A stretch of 64,000 nt of DNA from Terfezia claveryi (GCA_015179025.1 WHUX01000218.1:22897-86896), one strand, 5' to 3'; positions 42,568 through 54,459 are shown, counted from the stretch's first letter. Made by a program: numbers and translations. The notes: generated by a model from the sequence alone, not told the origin.

Positions 42568-43382
42568 TGGATCCCGGCGGATTACAGCAGCTCCTGATAC
42601 AGGGAAATCATCTAGGCCGACGCATTCATTTAGAATGCAGCGTAGTCATTTCCCCCATCCTTTTTCCACTGCCAGCCTTTTGCCCTGATCCGAACCTCCA
42701 CTTCATTTCGCCAACTAGTATATCTTGATGAATTTTTCTCCTCCCCCCACTTACGATCGTGTGGGCCAGCCCAATAGATCGATCGAGTTGTTAATTGCAT
42801 TTGCAGCGGTAGGCATCGGATTGGTGGTTGAATGCATCGGTAGGATGCTTGATTCGGTAATGAAAAGTACTATTGATAGTAGAGAGAATGTTAAGGATGT
42901 ATGTCAATCATCGAAGGGATGTTGTTGGTATTTATGCTTACCAGAAGTGAGATCTCCCATGGCCCTGTTTGACCTTCTAGATATCCCCGTGCTTCCTATG
43001 TCTAGAATCCAACCAAACAGATTTAGTTTTGACATTCTATGGCCCAATTCCACAGGCAGTATGGTGTCCACTACCTTCGATCCATATCCCCGTTAAGAGG
43101 GGGTTGTGCCAACCAGACTAGATCCATATATTTCGCCAAGATTCCAAAATAGGCAATATCGAGAACTATCTAGGCTTCTCCATTCACTCTATTCAGCACA
43201 CAGCGATAATGGATACTTGTAACACGTCCATTTTGCAAGTATCTTAATCCGACGAAAAAACCATCTGTCTCCATAATCCATAGCCAGGTTTATATACAAT
43301 TGCGCTGTCATTTGTCTTACATAAAAAAATTTACATATATTGGTGTCTCAATTTAGCTTAGTTGACCAACACTCGTTATTGT
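42568..43382. other. No supported gene
   Basis: The left edge holds a short coding-like continuation of the preceding frame. A plus frame (42725-43096) contains a hydrophobic stretch (LLIAFAAVGIGLVVECIG) but no motif. One dispersed GCCAACCAGACTA copy is at 43105-43120. Confidence 0.4.
43105..43120 (+). repeat. TGTGCCAACCAGACTA motif copy
   Basis: Perfect copy of the dispersed 16-base motif, preceded by AGGGGGT. Confidence 0.7.
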
Positions 43383-43973
43383 ACTAGCCCTCTGCAGAGG
43401 TCAAGAGAAACTAATCGCTATGTCTAAAGTATCTCGTGATTTCTGAACCCCACTATACCAGGGAAAACGCCAAGACTGCCTGTTGTTGTTCCGACGAAAC
43501 GTGTCACATGCTAACAACCTTATTATTTTCAATTCAGATGCAACTGGGAAAGACAATATAAATCTAATCATAAATCGAATTCCATATTTCCAAATCAATC
43601 CAATTGTTTACAACTTAGTTGACAATACTCGTTGAGTTTCCTACCTCCATATATTTCCCAGAAGTGCTATTGATTACTAGAGGGCTTATAGATATACCAC
43701 CGATTCATACACGCCAACGGAATTCAACAAATGTTTCCGTAGACTTGATTGTACTAGCCCCTCCGCAGAGGCGAAATATTCAAGTATAGAAACTAAGCGC
43801 TGTGTCTAGAGTGTCTCTTAATTTCTCAACCCCACCATTTCTTGTTCTGACGAAACATGTCACAATGCCAACAAACTTATTATTTTCAATTCAGAAGCAA
43901 CTGGGAAAGACAATATATTTCTAATCATAAATCGAATTCCATGTTTCCAAATCAATCTGGTTGTTTACTAACC
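43383..43973. repeat. Duplicated ~230-bp 3' end of the Plavaka-type element
   Basis: 43383-43613 and 43751-43973 share long collinear matches: GTACTAGCCC…GCAGAGG, GACGAAAC.TGTCACA, TTATTATTTTCAATTCAGA, CAACTGGGAAAGACAATATA and TAATCATAAATCGAATTCCA. The second copy runs into the last codons of the transposase, so the first is a duplicated tail without the gene. Confidence 0.85.
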
Positions 43974-46660
43974 AGCTTTCTCCCGGCTCTAATGGTATTA
44001 GGTGTGCAATTCCCTCGATTTTAGCAATTGGGACAACTACTCCGTCCGAGCAGATTGGCAATCCGACGCGTACCATTCCCTCCGTAGCTCGAACCACTGC
44101 CCCTCCTAAATATTGAAGCAAAGTTACATGCGCGAGACGATATACCATTCCCTGCTTACTTGTGAGTTTAAAAAGCGCATTTAAACTTCCGGGTATTCGC
44201 CCATTCAATAAATTGGGCTGTCTCCTACCAGACGCAGGGTATCTTCTGACCCAGACCCAATCATTTCTCTTTTGCCCTCGAAACTCCTTTTCCCCAGTAC
44301 ATCTTGCAACATGCATAAGAAAACCTAATCCGCTAAACTTTGGCACAGGAATTTGAAGAGCACCATAAGCCCGAATATGCCCATCTAAAAGCCTAAGTAC
44401 CTCGGAATCTGCAACCTTGAGTTCACGAGTTAAAAATACTCTCGTAGCTAATTTCAAATGGGACAAGCCAGCTGTACGTTCCAAGTCTTCGAGATTTGAT
44501 ACTCTTCCTAAATCAATTTGGCCTTGCAATTTCAGGTAAACACGGCCCTCCTGAGAGCTTATTCCGACGTCCTTGGTCTGATCATTCAATTCCCTAATGC
44601 AGCTACAAGCAGCAATTGTGAAATCTTTCATGGCAAATGTATAGTCTCTTGTGTAGGTGGTGATGATTTGGGGTGTTGCGTCGACCTTATTACTCCGACG
44701 GTATGCATCCTTGAATCCCTTGTGCATGGCTTCACTTATATCAGTCGAGTATTGATCCAGAGCACCAAACTTTGGTATCTGTTCAGCATAATGGGAGATC
44801 AGATGAATCTTGGGGAAATTGTAGTGCGCTCCGTCTTTAAAAATCTCATCAACCAACTCCTTTCTTTCAAAAGTGTTTTCCTGACGGTGCTTAATCTTCT
44901 CCGACGCAGTGAGGTCTGCGGTAACCGATGCCTCCGTCTGCTCCCTTAGCAACTTCTTGTGCGCCTCGGCAGTGGCCTTCTTTGCTCTTTTGCCTGTGCG
45001 AAAGCGTAAGAACACATCTTTGGTTTCGTAGAAGTCTCACAAATATTGTCGTAAATATGAAATTGTCTCATCCGTATAGCTGGGATACTGAGTCATCAGA
45101 TAGAAGTCAGTGAGGCTACGAACACAGAAAATTGCTTTGTTAAACTCTTGTAGTTGACCTCTAGTTGGGCGTGGTTGGTTGGCATTCCGACGCAAGGCAG
45201 CAGTAAATGTACCAAGAATTACTTTAGCAAAGTTCCGCATTTCCTTTCCTGACCATTGCGAGACGACTCGGTATGCTTTCGTGGGAATAGAGAACCCCGA
45301 ATAGGGTGGCAATCGACACCACACATAGTCAAATGCATTTATTCTCTCGTGATGCTCCAGAAAATCTTGAATCTACTCCATCAAATGCGCCAATACTCCA
45401 AGGAGGATATTATGCAAGATATCCGCTCGAACTAGATCTGGTGGATTCAAATTAGGGACTGACCACAAAGCGTTGTTAATGTTCTTAATGCCATATTCAT
45501 TCAGACTTGTAGTGTCAGATTTCTGGTAGGCAGTAGCATAATCTGTGTGAGAATAACAAGGAGAACCAGTCTCCGAATATTCACCTAGCTTCTCCACCGG
45601 AGTTATGCAAGTGGGACAGTGATTACTAGCAATACCATGGATTGTAGCATTTTCCATATGGTCAGCGAGCCAACAAAACAGCTTAGGAAAGCATAGTCGA
45701 ATGTTCCCATCAGCACAAACCATTTTATATCCCTTCTGACATCTTGCATCGGATAAAGGCTGCAAGAGGTGCGTCAAAACCTTATGGATAGTTTGCAAAG
45801 CATGAATTTCCTGTGTTTCGACTGAATAGCCAGGTATTTTATTGACTCGTTTCAGTCCTATTGGTAAAAGTGCTATAGGTATCCAAGCATGCATAGTATG
45901 TGTATTTCGTATAGAGCTTCGGATGTTTCCTATGCTCATATACACTGGCCACAATTTTTTATCCCCAGAAAAATTGGTAAGGTGAGTTTCATCTGATGCT
46001 AAAAGAATTGGAACCAGTGTTCCTCCATCGGGAAGTAATTCCTATTTATAAATTAGATGAGAATCCGACGCCCTATGTCTAAACCACTCACCTGAGTTTC
46101 CTCCTACCATTTCGCAGTATTGATCTCACTATATACTCAATTCCCTTGCTTATCATATTCCGGGTGATGCCTCTATACCAAATCAGAGGCATAAGGCTTC
46201 TAACACAGAAGATACTCCACCGCCGAGATAATATTGCGATAATGGAACTGTACTCCCTGGAGCAAAGGATAGTTTACCATACCTGAGCGCCAGCGAGGTT
46301 CATTTGCTGCGGCATCCACGAGCTTATACATTGTGTAGGCAGAATGAAATTGAACTTTATGCGTCGGGTTCAGGCTTTTCAAAATGCCATCGCGGAAGAA
46401 TTGCTCAATCTTTCCCTTGGAAGTCTTTGCTGAATTAAAGAAGCGTGCCAGTCGATAATCAACTGAATCCCGGAAGGGAGCATATAAATTGAAATTGGGA
46501 TCTTCTTCCGGAAAGAATGTTTTCATATAGGTATACTGGCATGTGGATTGTAGATTGAAATGCCTGTATCGGGTTGTTGACCCTCATCATTGGATTCTGA
46601 CTCACTAGAAAAGTCACGAGCTTCCTTATCTGATCCCTCACTGGCAAACTCAGTATCGGA
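43921..46660 (-). pseudogene. Plavaka-type DNA transposase, broken
   Basis: On the minus strand the coding order is FNLYAPFRDSVDYRLARFFN (46.5 kb), then across an intron at 46091-46042 (GTGAGT…ATAG) ILLASDETHLTNFSGDKKLW and PVYMSIGNIRSSIR. Next come GYKMVCADGNIRLCFPKLF, HCPTC, ADILHNILLGVLAHLME and QWSGKEMRNFAKVILGTFTA. Last come NFPKIHLISHYAEQIPKFG and YSTDISEAMHKGFKDAYRRS. These are the signature blocks of Plavaka (CACTA-superfamily-related) transposases of fungi. From about 46040 to 43921 it is one frame broken by two stops, one after HLME (a Trp codon turned TAG) and one after RQYL (TGA). Another TGG-to-TAG type stop lies just before the intron. The N-terminal part is in a different frame. 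It is inactive. Confidence 0.88.
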
Positions 46661-48128
46661 AGAAAGGTAATCTGGAGAACAAATGGCCACTAGCAGTCTA
46701 TGTCTAGATTTGAAGTTGCTGGGTTGGTGGAGTCGATAACCGCTGCTTTCTAGTTTTTGGTGCTTCCAGCTTTTCCCCCGAGTGAACTTTAGCTATGTGA
46801 TTAGAATACTGCCAGCGGAAGCGTAGAGTTTCGGACACCATTGGATTGTGTTTTATGCCTGTTATATTGTTTCCGTATGGCAGAATGTTTATTGTAGCAA
46901 TACCTTGCTGTCGATCGACATGTTGTATAGGATGGATTAACGTAGTCGTTTAAGGAGTAGTAGATAAGGGGCACTAAGCCTATATGAGCTCTAACCAGTG
47001 ATGGGTGGATAAGTTCATACATATTCTGCCTGGCTAGACTAATTCTGCCTTCGCTTTTTTATGAGTTGTAAGACCTAGAAGTCGCTTATCAGCAAGTTTA
47101 CAATTTTAGCTCTGTCCCCTGACCGGAGGCACCCCATGTCGAGAAAAAAATTACTGCATCCAGAAATTTTTGCAGCTACCGCAGTGATATAGAATCTAAA
47201 TGTCTAAGGAAAAACAATTTGCAGCGTCGGAAATAGATTTAGAGTGTCCGAAATACTGTATTGTTATAACAAACGGAAATACAGATTGTTAGTTGTAACA
47301 AAGGTGAACGGGTCGTAGGAATTCCTGAATGATTTGTCAAATCTTCTGTATAAATCCAAGTAAACACTATTATCCAATTATGCAGGCAAACCATAAATAC
47401 CTCTATCTTTCCACAATTCTGACTTCATAATAGCCAACTAGCTTTACTTACTTCCCCAACTCAGACAACCCCCTAATCACAACTCAAAGTGCACTACTAA
47501 ATAGTATCAGTAGATCTAGTCTTAATCCAGAATATCTATTCACATAAAGTTAGAACAACTTAACTATATCAAGTAACTCATTACCTAACACACTGATATA
47601 GACCTTTTGGGATGATATCGACGGAATCTGCTGGTAGAGCTAATGCTCATTTGGACTATGGTGAGGGCGATCCCCAACCATAGCACATACCGGTAAGCAA
47701 TCATCGAAATACCTTTAGGGAGTGCTTAAGACATATTGTGTCTAAAACTGCTCTAAGAACGTCTGCTAGGGTGCTTATTGGGAATCAGGAGGACAGGTAG
47801 CTGATACACATACTTAGGCATCACAAAGAGACATGAAAGTGTTGAAAGCTGAAAGTTGCAGCTTGCAAAACGAATTGAAAAGCAACAAGATATCTTAGAG
47901 AAGATGCAAAGGACAAGAGCTAGAGCAACAGCTATGATTATGATGAATAGAGTTTAGGTGCAGAATTGCATGATGCACACACAAGGGGGACAGGCAAGAC
48001 GGCTCGTGTCGGAGGAATAAGAGCAAGTTGTGGTTGTGCAGAAGGTCCGAGCTGATACAAGTTTTCTTTAGTTAGTTGAATTTTTAGGATAGAGCTGGGA
48101 ATAAAAGTAAGGAGAAGCCTCACGTTGG
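46661..48128. other. AT-rich stretch without a gene
   Basis: Probably the 5' side of the Plavaka-type element. Stop-rich, with no motif or clear terminus identified. Confidence 0.4.
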
Positions 48129-49606
48129 ATGGGATCCCTCACAACCTTTTATCATTTTCCAATGATACGCAAGTCCTCCAACCATCCAATAAAACAGGCA
48201 GACATGAGAGATCGGAAACGTACTGCTTCCCAAGCTATAGCACTACCTGTGACTACAAAACGGTCAGTTCCAGTATTGGTGCAATTAAGGAATGAAATTA
48301 GCTTCGATGATAGGATTGATGATTTTGATGAGGAGGTATATAGCATTAAAATTTTGTTCAAGCATGTACCAACTGACTAATATTGAACATAGAGTGACAG
48401 GAGTAGTAGCGAATCTGATGAAGAAATCGAAACCAGCATACCAACTAGTGTTTTGGCACCGGATATAGGCAAAAAGACCAGGTCATTTGCTAGTATTCTA
48501 GGTATACATCAAGGAATAACGAATACTATACGAAAGATCGTTGAATACTATACACTATACAAGAAGCCTCTGTTAACACCAGGGGAGATCCAATTGTTGA
48601 CACAGAATGTATGGGTATGAGCACAAACCGAATGTCGATATCTGGAGAGGGTGTCGGCAGTTGATATCTATGTATGTGAGCAGCTTCCATATAAATGCAT
48701 CAGATTACTAATGTGGCATAGCTCAAAAGTATACATATGAGGACTAGAGCTCATCTAGTAGCCGAATGTCGTTCCCACATTATGAAGATCTATGGTATTA
48801 ACTACTTATCAAAAGATGCTATGAAGGAGAAGGTTGAATATTTACTGGACAGGGATCGATTCATTTGCAGGCGGGCAAAACGGGAGGTAAGTATACCCTT
48901 GCAGCCAGCAATCCAACGTTAAGGAGGTGTTATAGTTGCATCAGGGGCGATTTCGAGCCGAGGAAATTGTAGCTATTATATATCAGAAATATTTCGAAGG
49001 TAGGAAGAGAAAGGGTAATCGGGAGCCCGATTTTTTGGAAAAAATTAATGGTGTCTTCATTTGCTTGGTCGCTACAGCAATAAGGTATTGCTTAAAGGCT
49101 TGGAGGACTAGTGAATATGCAAACAGTATGCAAAAGTTCAAGTATGAAACTGCCTAGTGTAAGTTAGCATGCCAAAAGACCTATGTCATCGAGAAAAAGC
49201 CAATGTCAGTAGTAATGTATGAAAAGATATCGAAGACCTGAGCGAGTTATGGACCACAGGTACAGGAACTGATCGTGAGTAACATCAAAGCAGATCTCTC
49301 ACGTCGGATTGCGGCCCATGTGAAGATTATTGAGATTGAGCCGACAGATGCCCCACAACCTGAAGATTAAGGAAGATATGAGGCAGAACTAGAGAAGGAG
49401 CTACACCACTCGTATGATAGGTTGAATATGCCAGAGAGTAAGCGATGGCGTCAGAAAGGCCAGTTGCGAGATTCATTGGTTGAGTTGGCAGAATCTTTGT
49501 AGCCAGATCTTAGTGATATACATGTGAATCCTGATCGGACTACTGATAAGGACAGTGATGAAGAGGGTAGTAATAATGAGGATGAAGCGGATATTGAAGA
49601 GGACTA
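48129..49606 (+). pseudogene. DUF6532-like transposon-associated relic
   Basis: The plus-strand fragments read, in order, a basic N-terminus, then KKTRSFASILGIHQGITNTI, RTRAHLVAECRSHIMKIYGI, EKVEYLLDRDRFICRRAK and FRAEEIVAIIYQKYFEGRKR. These are followed by FICLVATAIRYCLKAWRTSEY and an acidic C-terminus ending DEADIEED. The succession of an RAHLV-helix, 'LL.RDRFI', 'EIV.IIY..YF' and 'LVATAIR..L..W' resembles the DUF6532 family, found next to fungal transposons. Stops (for example near 48617, 48692 and 49368) and a probable intron at GTAAGTAT (48887) break it. Function in the family is unknown. I place the assignment at moderate strength. Confidence 0.55.
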
Positions 49607-50532
49607 AGTGGGTAGGAACGCAGGCTGGTTTCAATTTTGTTGTCTGGTAAGTAGTGAGGGGGTTATGTATTTGCATCATCTCGTTCTTTGTGCCAGTTAT
49701 CCTATTTTTTATGTGGTTTTTTGTCTATTTGGTTCTTTGCTGGAGCAATATGCGTTATCAGTTTTCATATTTTCATGATCATGTAAAGATATTGGGTATA
49801 TATATTAGGTTGAATGGACTGAGTCGGATTTCTGAATTTTGTAAGGTGATCTCATTACTGTATGCGATTTTGTGGAGGGTAGGATATGGAGGGTTTATAG
49901 AATAGCAAGGAATCGGGGGTAAACAATAGAAACCAGTTCGTAAAACAAGATACTAGAAGGTTGCACGTCGAAAGGGTGATGTGATGTGATAATGATATAA
50001 GACGCATGATATACAAGACGTATGATAACCATCACTGGATGTAGATAAGCAGTTAGGAATATGTACATGTTATGAAAGAGGTGACGAAGTTGAGTGAGTA
50101 GAAGAATGTAAACATAATAACAAAGATTTAGAAATACAGGGCGATATAACGCAATATTAGTAAATTGGGAAAACAAGAGGGGGTGGAGGCAGAGATAGTG
50201 GAGAAGAAAGGATGAAGCAGACGGAGATCGTCGGGTAGGAGAGTAGGAGAGGTTAAGTAAAGTGAGAGTATGGTAGATACGCAGAAGAGAATGAAAGGGA
50301 ATAAAGAGATGGAGTGATATAGAAAGGACGGGTGGGAAGAGAAAAAAATTGAAGAGGCAGAATTGGTATGAAGAAATGTATGGGGGACATGTGGAAAGGG
50401 ATGGCGACCATACAGTATCAGGGAAAGTTCGGCAGTTGAAAAGAGTCAGGAAGCAGGAAATGAAATCATTTCCATCAGGACAGAGCGAGTGGCAATAATT
50501 GGCTTCAGAATCTTGAGTTTTGCAAAAGAGCT
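49607..50532. other. Purine-rich stretch, open antisense frame rejected
   Basis: The plus strand is strongly purine-rich between 49900 and 50520. This produces a long minus-strand frame (49895-50560) full of Leu/Ser/Tyr without any domain. It is probably the non-coding flank of the element ending at 50577. Confidence 0.5.
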
Positions 50533-50555
50533 TCAGGTGCTTCCGAAGCACCTGA
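50533..50555. repeat. 23-bp near-perfect palindrome
   Basis: TCAGGTGCTTC, one base, GAAGCACCTGA. It overlaps the inward end of the inverted A-run motif at 50551-50577. Confidence 0.88.
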
Positions 50556-50577
50556 CGCAAATTTTTTTTTTGCTAAT
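50551..50577 (-). repeat. CAGCA9-TNTGCGTCAGG motif, copy 3 (inverted)
   Basis: Reverse complement of the motif at 28625 and 34782 (TTAGC, ten A, TTTGCGTCAGG). With the 34782 copy it forms an inverted pair around the 41-50 kb transposon genes. Confidence 0.68.
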
Positions 50578-50889
50578 GTGTATCAGGGCAAGTCTCTTAG
50601 GAGATAAGAGCAGTTGAGAAGATCTAGACATACCAGAGTGGAGTAAGAATAGAGAGGAGATATATAAGACTATGGAGGCCTTTTTCAACCTTCTTGATCA
50701 TAAGCTCACCTAATTTCTTCCTTCTATCATTTTTCTGATATTTATTACAAGTTCTTTTACAATGTCGGGTTCACAAGTTCTGTTTGGGTGAGATTCAGTC
50801 AGGCTCTTGAGGGTCATCAGGCCAATCCATTTAATTTCCGTTCATAATAGAATAGGACTTTGCCTGTCTTCAGTTATTTTTACCTAGCG

Positions 50890-51015
50890 CCGGTCTAGTA
50901 AATTAACTTGTCTTGTCTCTAAAGCCACTCTGGTTTCTAGGTGGCTCATTATGGCCCCCCTTATGAGGCTCCATATGAGTAACAAGTATTATTTTAAAAA
51001 AAAAAAAAAAAAAAA
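50890..51015 (+). mobile_element. LINE/SINE 3' tail with poly(A)
   Basis: AAATTAACTTGTCTTGTC, a hairpin GCCACTCTGG…AGGTGGC, GGCCCCCCTTATGAGGC, ATGAGTAACAAGTATT and then about 20 adenines. This is the same 3' tail as the LINE at 25.5 kb and its nested SINE-like insert. The 5' boundary and target duplication were not found. The body upstream (about 50700-50890) does not match the other SINE-like copy. Confidence 0.75.
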
Positions 51016-51545
51016 TAGGGGGAGGGCCAGTTTAAGAGTAGTGCTCTTGCAATCATGCTATCGACTGTTGCTTAGAAACCTCACTGAGTTGGTAGGAGTA
51101 GAAATATTCTGATCTCAGAGAATACATCTTAATATATATAATACTACTATATATATGTACTGAGTATATGCTGTACATATATAAGGAAAGATATACATGT
51201 ATACTCAAAAGCTTTGTTGCCCGTCTAGGTACTGTATACAATATATGAACTTGCGGATATAGCATGCAACTTTGTTCCAGAAGTTTCACTGATGCTTGAT
51301 ATGATCCTCATCACTATAACACATACAGCCCAATAAATATTAGATATGTCCAATAAAGACAGAGCGCCTATATTTATATTATCCCTCACTCATCTAGCGA
51401 GTATAGCATTAGAGAGTTGATGTGACAGTCTAGCTGAATAGGGTTAGTGATGCATGAATAGAAGATGTTTTGGAGACAAACATTGATTAATTCAACTACT
51501 GTATATATAGTATGCACTACAGGGCGAGTATAACTAGGACCTGGT
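51016..51545. other. AT-rich stretch without a gene
   Basis: TATATA-rich; no motif or long frame of interest. Confidence 0.45.
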
Positions 51546-51627
51546 CACTAAGACCCACCTCGGTGAGCAAGTTTTAGAGTTTCAACAACTCGCCGAGTCA
51601 GCTTTCCTGTCCTACAACTCGACTTGC

Positions 51628-51660
51628 GATTAATCGGTGATCTACAGATTACTCGCCAAG
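51628..51660 (+). repeat. Left arm of a 33-bp inverted repeat
   Basis: GATTAATCGGTGATCTACAG plus 13 further bases match, in inverse orientation, 63897-63929 with 3 differences. Both arms sit beside CTCG-rich sequence and are followed inward by TGTCACGGA arrays. Confidence 0.85.
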
Positions 51661-51787
51661 CCTACCCTGTTTCCTTTTTTTTTTTTATTGTTTTATCCTA
51701 ACTCTTCTATAATCTTATCACATTTAACATCCTTATTCCATTCTCCTATATCTTGGTTGTCTTTGTATGACTGATTCTTTCTACCTT

Positions 51788-52037
51788 CATGGGTTGCTTG
51801 CACGGTACTAGATTGCTTGTCTCGTATTTCTTGCACTATTATGGATTGTATACACTATGCCCGATTGCCTGTCACAGATTCCTTGCACTGTCACGGATTC
51901 CTTGCTTCTTTCACTATACCAGATTGCCTATTATGGATTGCTTGTACTGTCACGAATTGCTTGCACTGTCACGGATTGCTTGCACTATCACGGATTGCTT
52001 GCACTATCATGGATTGCTTGTACTGTCATGGATTGCT
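51788..52037 (+). repeat. 19-bp tandem array, ATTGCTTGCACTGTCACGG unit
   Basis: The right half (from about 51935) has five good 19-bp units with C/T variation. The left half holds degenerate and partly deleted units. All plus frames stay open through the array because the unit lacks stops; these are not genes. Confidence 0.85.
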
Positions 52038-52061
52038 CTCACCCACTGACGAACAATACTA

Positions 52062-52582
52062 GCAATCTATACTACACGGTCAAACAAAATCTTTACCCAA
52101 ATATCAGTTAAGAAATATATTAATATACCTTAAATAAATCACAAGACCTGTTATCATAACTATAATAAAAATCCTTCCCACATCCTACAAAACCTGAAAA
52201 ATCCTTCCTAACCTCACTTGAGTTTACCAATAATCCCCTATAAATCAATTCATACAACTATACAATATAGAAAAAAAAAAAAAAAAATCTTCAAAGTAAA
52301 ACCAAATGCCCTAAATGTTCCCTAAAAAAAGCACTTGGCTGGTAGGATGGTGTTCAACTAGTAGGAAGTCAGGTACCGGAACCTAATTTGTCAAAGATTC
52401 TAATATTTACATTGGCTGTCAGGTATTTGGGTATCTATGTTCCTTGGTAATTGACATCTAAACTGGAATTGTATAACATCAAGGTGGTCCCTTTTCGACC
52501 ATTGATGTAAACCTCCCCATATTGTAGTCGTTCTTGTAACTATATATTTCATCCTCAGTAACAGTGAACCTTCTGCTAGGTA
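52062..52582. other. AT-rich stretch with poly(A)
   Basis: A run of 17 adenines at 52270-52286. No gene. Confidence 0.45.
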
Positions 52583-53040
52583 ATGTATGGTATGCTAACA
52601 CAAGGGAATGATTATTGGGTACCTGCACCTCCTCCTCCTGCTGCCCCTCCGCCTACTACTGCCCCCACCGTTGCTGCTGCTTCTCCTCTTCCTCCTGCCT
52701 CTGGTCCTGCTCTGGCTGCTGCTGCGGCTGCTACCACTGCCCCTGGTCCTCCCCCTGCCCCTGGTCCTACTGCTGCTGCTGCTGCTGCTGCTACTACCAC
52801 TGCCCTTAGTTCTCCCCCTACCTCTAGTCCTACTCCTGCTACTGCTGCTGCTGCTGCTGCTGCTGCTCCTCCTCCTGCTCCTGCTGCTGCTGCTGGCCCT
52901 CCTCCTCTGGCTGGTCTTGGTACTGCATGGCATCCTCTTTTTGCTTTTTTGGGCATTCGTCGGCTCACAAGAGGTATATGTAGAAATGCCCCTGGCACAT
53001 TACCCCCAGCCAATATATTTGCCTGAATTTTATGCCATAA
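52583..53040 (+). other. CTG/CCT-rich low-complexity tract
   Basis: A trinucleotide-like tract at about 52625-52910 keeps frames open on both strands. The plus frame from 52583 would give a Pro/Ala/Thr-rich protein of 147 residues ending LFAFLGIRRLTRGICRNA. A coding role is possible but cannot be told from the microsatellite effect. Confidence 0.5.
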
Positions 53041-53449
53041 TCTAACATCCTGCTATAGGATTGTTTGTCTATTGTATGTTTCACCGCCTTGTGTTACAAT
53101 CAGGTTTACCACTTTTTCCATATTCGTAATTAGTCATATTTGTCTGTGATAGCATCTGTAACAGCATCTGTGACATATTTTGACTTACTAGTAAAATACT
53201 CATACATATATGCTTCCGCCACCTCCTGTATGGCATCTGTTACCTTCACTTAGATCTGCTCCACATTATTCTGATCTATGAACTGTAAGTATTTGTCGTT
53301 ATTATCCCTATTCACATCTTATACAATCTCCCTGCATAGCCTGCAGAATACAATCTTTGGAAATATTAGGTCAATGCTTCTTTGTTGATTCCTAATCTGA
53401 CATACGAGGCTAACTGATAATACAGTTAGATTAGTCCTTTTTACTTCAT
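53041..53449. other. AT-rich stretch without a gene
   Basis: Contains a small local repeat of CATCTGTRACA near 53150-53175. Nothing else recognised. Confidence 0.4.
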
Positions 53450-53513
53450 AGAATGGAATGCTTTATAGAATGGAATGCTTCATGGAATGGAATGCTTTAT
53501 GGAATAGAATGCT
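53450..53513 (+). repeat. Nearly four tandem copies of a 17-bp unit
   Basis: Unit AGAATGGAATGCTTTAT at 53450, 53467, 53484 and 53501 with one to two differences each. Confidence 0.88.
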
Positions 53514-53950
53514 AACGTCCTTGTGACCCCTTTCTTATGGTTTTTGGTGCCACCGCTTTTTGGGGGGGCATGACTGATTTTATATTCCTAGGGACTTGTG
53601 ACCTCGCTAGTTGCCCGAGGTTTTTCTTTGGAACCAGCTTTGTTCTTGCCATTCTTATATGTTAGCTGGTTAAAGGAGGTGATGAACTTGGTGACTTAGG
53701 GGCGATAGTAATGATCTTATACGAGACAAAGCAACACAGAGCATTATGGGGATCCAGACTTAACTATCAAATAATGAATCCAAGTTTGTCTGCACGTTTC
53801 CTCAAGTTAGCTTAAATACTTTAGTGTAATATATTGATAAAGGAAACTCGACAAAGTAAACGTAACAAATGAAACCCGACAAAAGATATTGACAACTAGC
53901 TGTTAGGCTGTTAGTCGTATACACAATTAAGCTGAACAAGCATTGTCATA
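53514..53950. other. AT-rich stretch without a gene
   Basis: No motif or long frame. Confidence 0.4.
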
Positions 53951-54040
53951 GCAGATTAACTTGCCTTTTGCCAAATTCCCCCTGGGGACTGACTCATTTT
54001 GGCCTCCTTAACAGGGCCGTATATGGGTTACTTTTGCCTG
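53951..54040 (+). mobile_element. LINE/SINE 3' tail fragment without poly(A)
   Basis: GCAGATTAACTTGCCTTTTG… then CTCATTTTGGCCTCCTTAACAGGGCC…ATATGGGTTAC. It is collinear with the LINE tail at 25.5 kb but diverged, and the A-tail is lost. Confidence 0.65.
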
Positions 54041-54459
54041 CAGGTGGGCTGGAATTACTAGAGGAGACCAGACAAGCTGGGAGGTGATATATACTAGAGT
54101 ATATATATATACCTATCTGTCTCATATGCAACCTTAGAACACCGAGGGACTAATGCAAGCCGACTCGTGAGTTGTACCCCAGTCTAAGCCTGCACTACTA
54201 GCCTAATATATTGGGCTTATGCCAACCAGACTATACCTTAAGTACTCTATTGTCCACGTAGTAACTAGTCTATACTAACCTATTACTGTATCTAAAAGTT
54301 AACAATCCTGACCCATAATAATATATCAAACAACTAATACCAAACATTCCATCAAACGACAAGGAAATAAAGAAATAATTGCTGGACAATATAGGGATCT
54401 GTAACAAAATATAAATTCTGTGACAAAGTGTAGGCTCTGTGATACCCTATATATGGTCA
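54041..54459. other. No gene recognised
   Basis: Holds a TA repeat (54098-54110) and one dispersed GCCAACCAGACTA copy at 54219-54233. Confidence 0.4.
54219..54233 (+). repeat. ATGCCAACCAGACTA motif copy
   Basis: Copy of the dispersed motif with A for G at the second base. Confidence 0.65.

Noticed and set aside
49895..50560. 221-codon minus-strand frame
   Set aside because: Pyrimidine-rich composition gives Leu/Ser/Tyr strings without a domain. Its start lies in the palindrome and A-run motif of an element end.
51788..52037. Short-repeat arrays as a CRISPR
   Set aside because: Units are directly contiguous, 17-19 bp and variable, without unique spacers or cas genes, in a eukaryotic context.
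52595..53045. Ser/Arg-, Leu- and Ala/Gly-rich frames on both strands
   Set aside because: The CTG/CCT-like tract lacks stops in every frame. At most one frame could be real, and none is supported.
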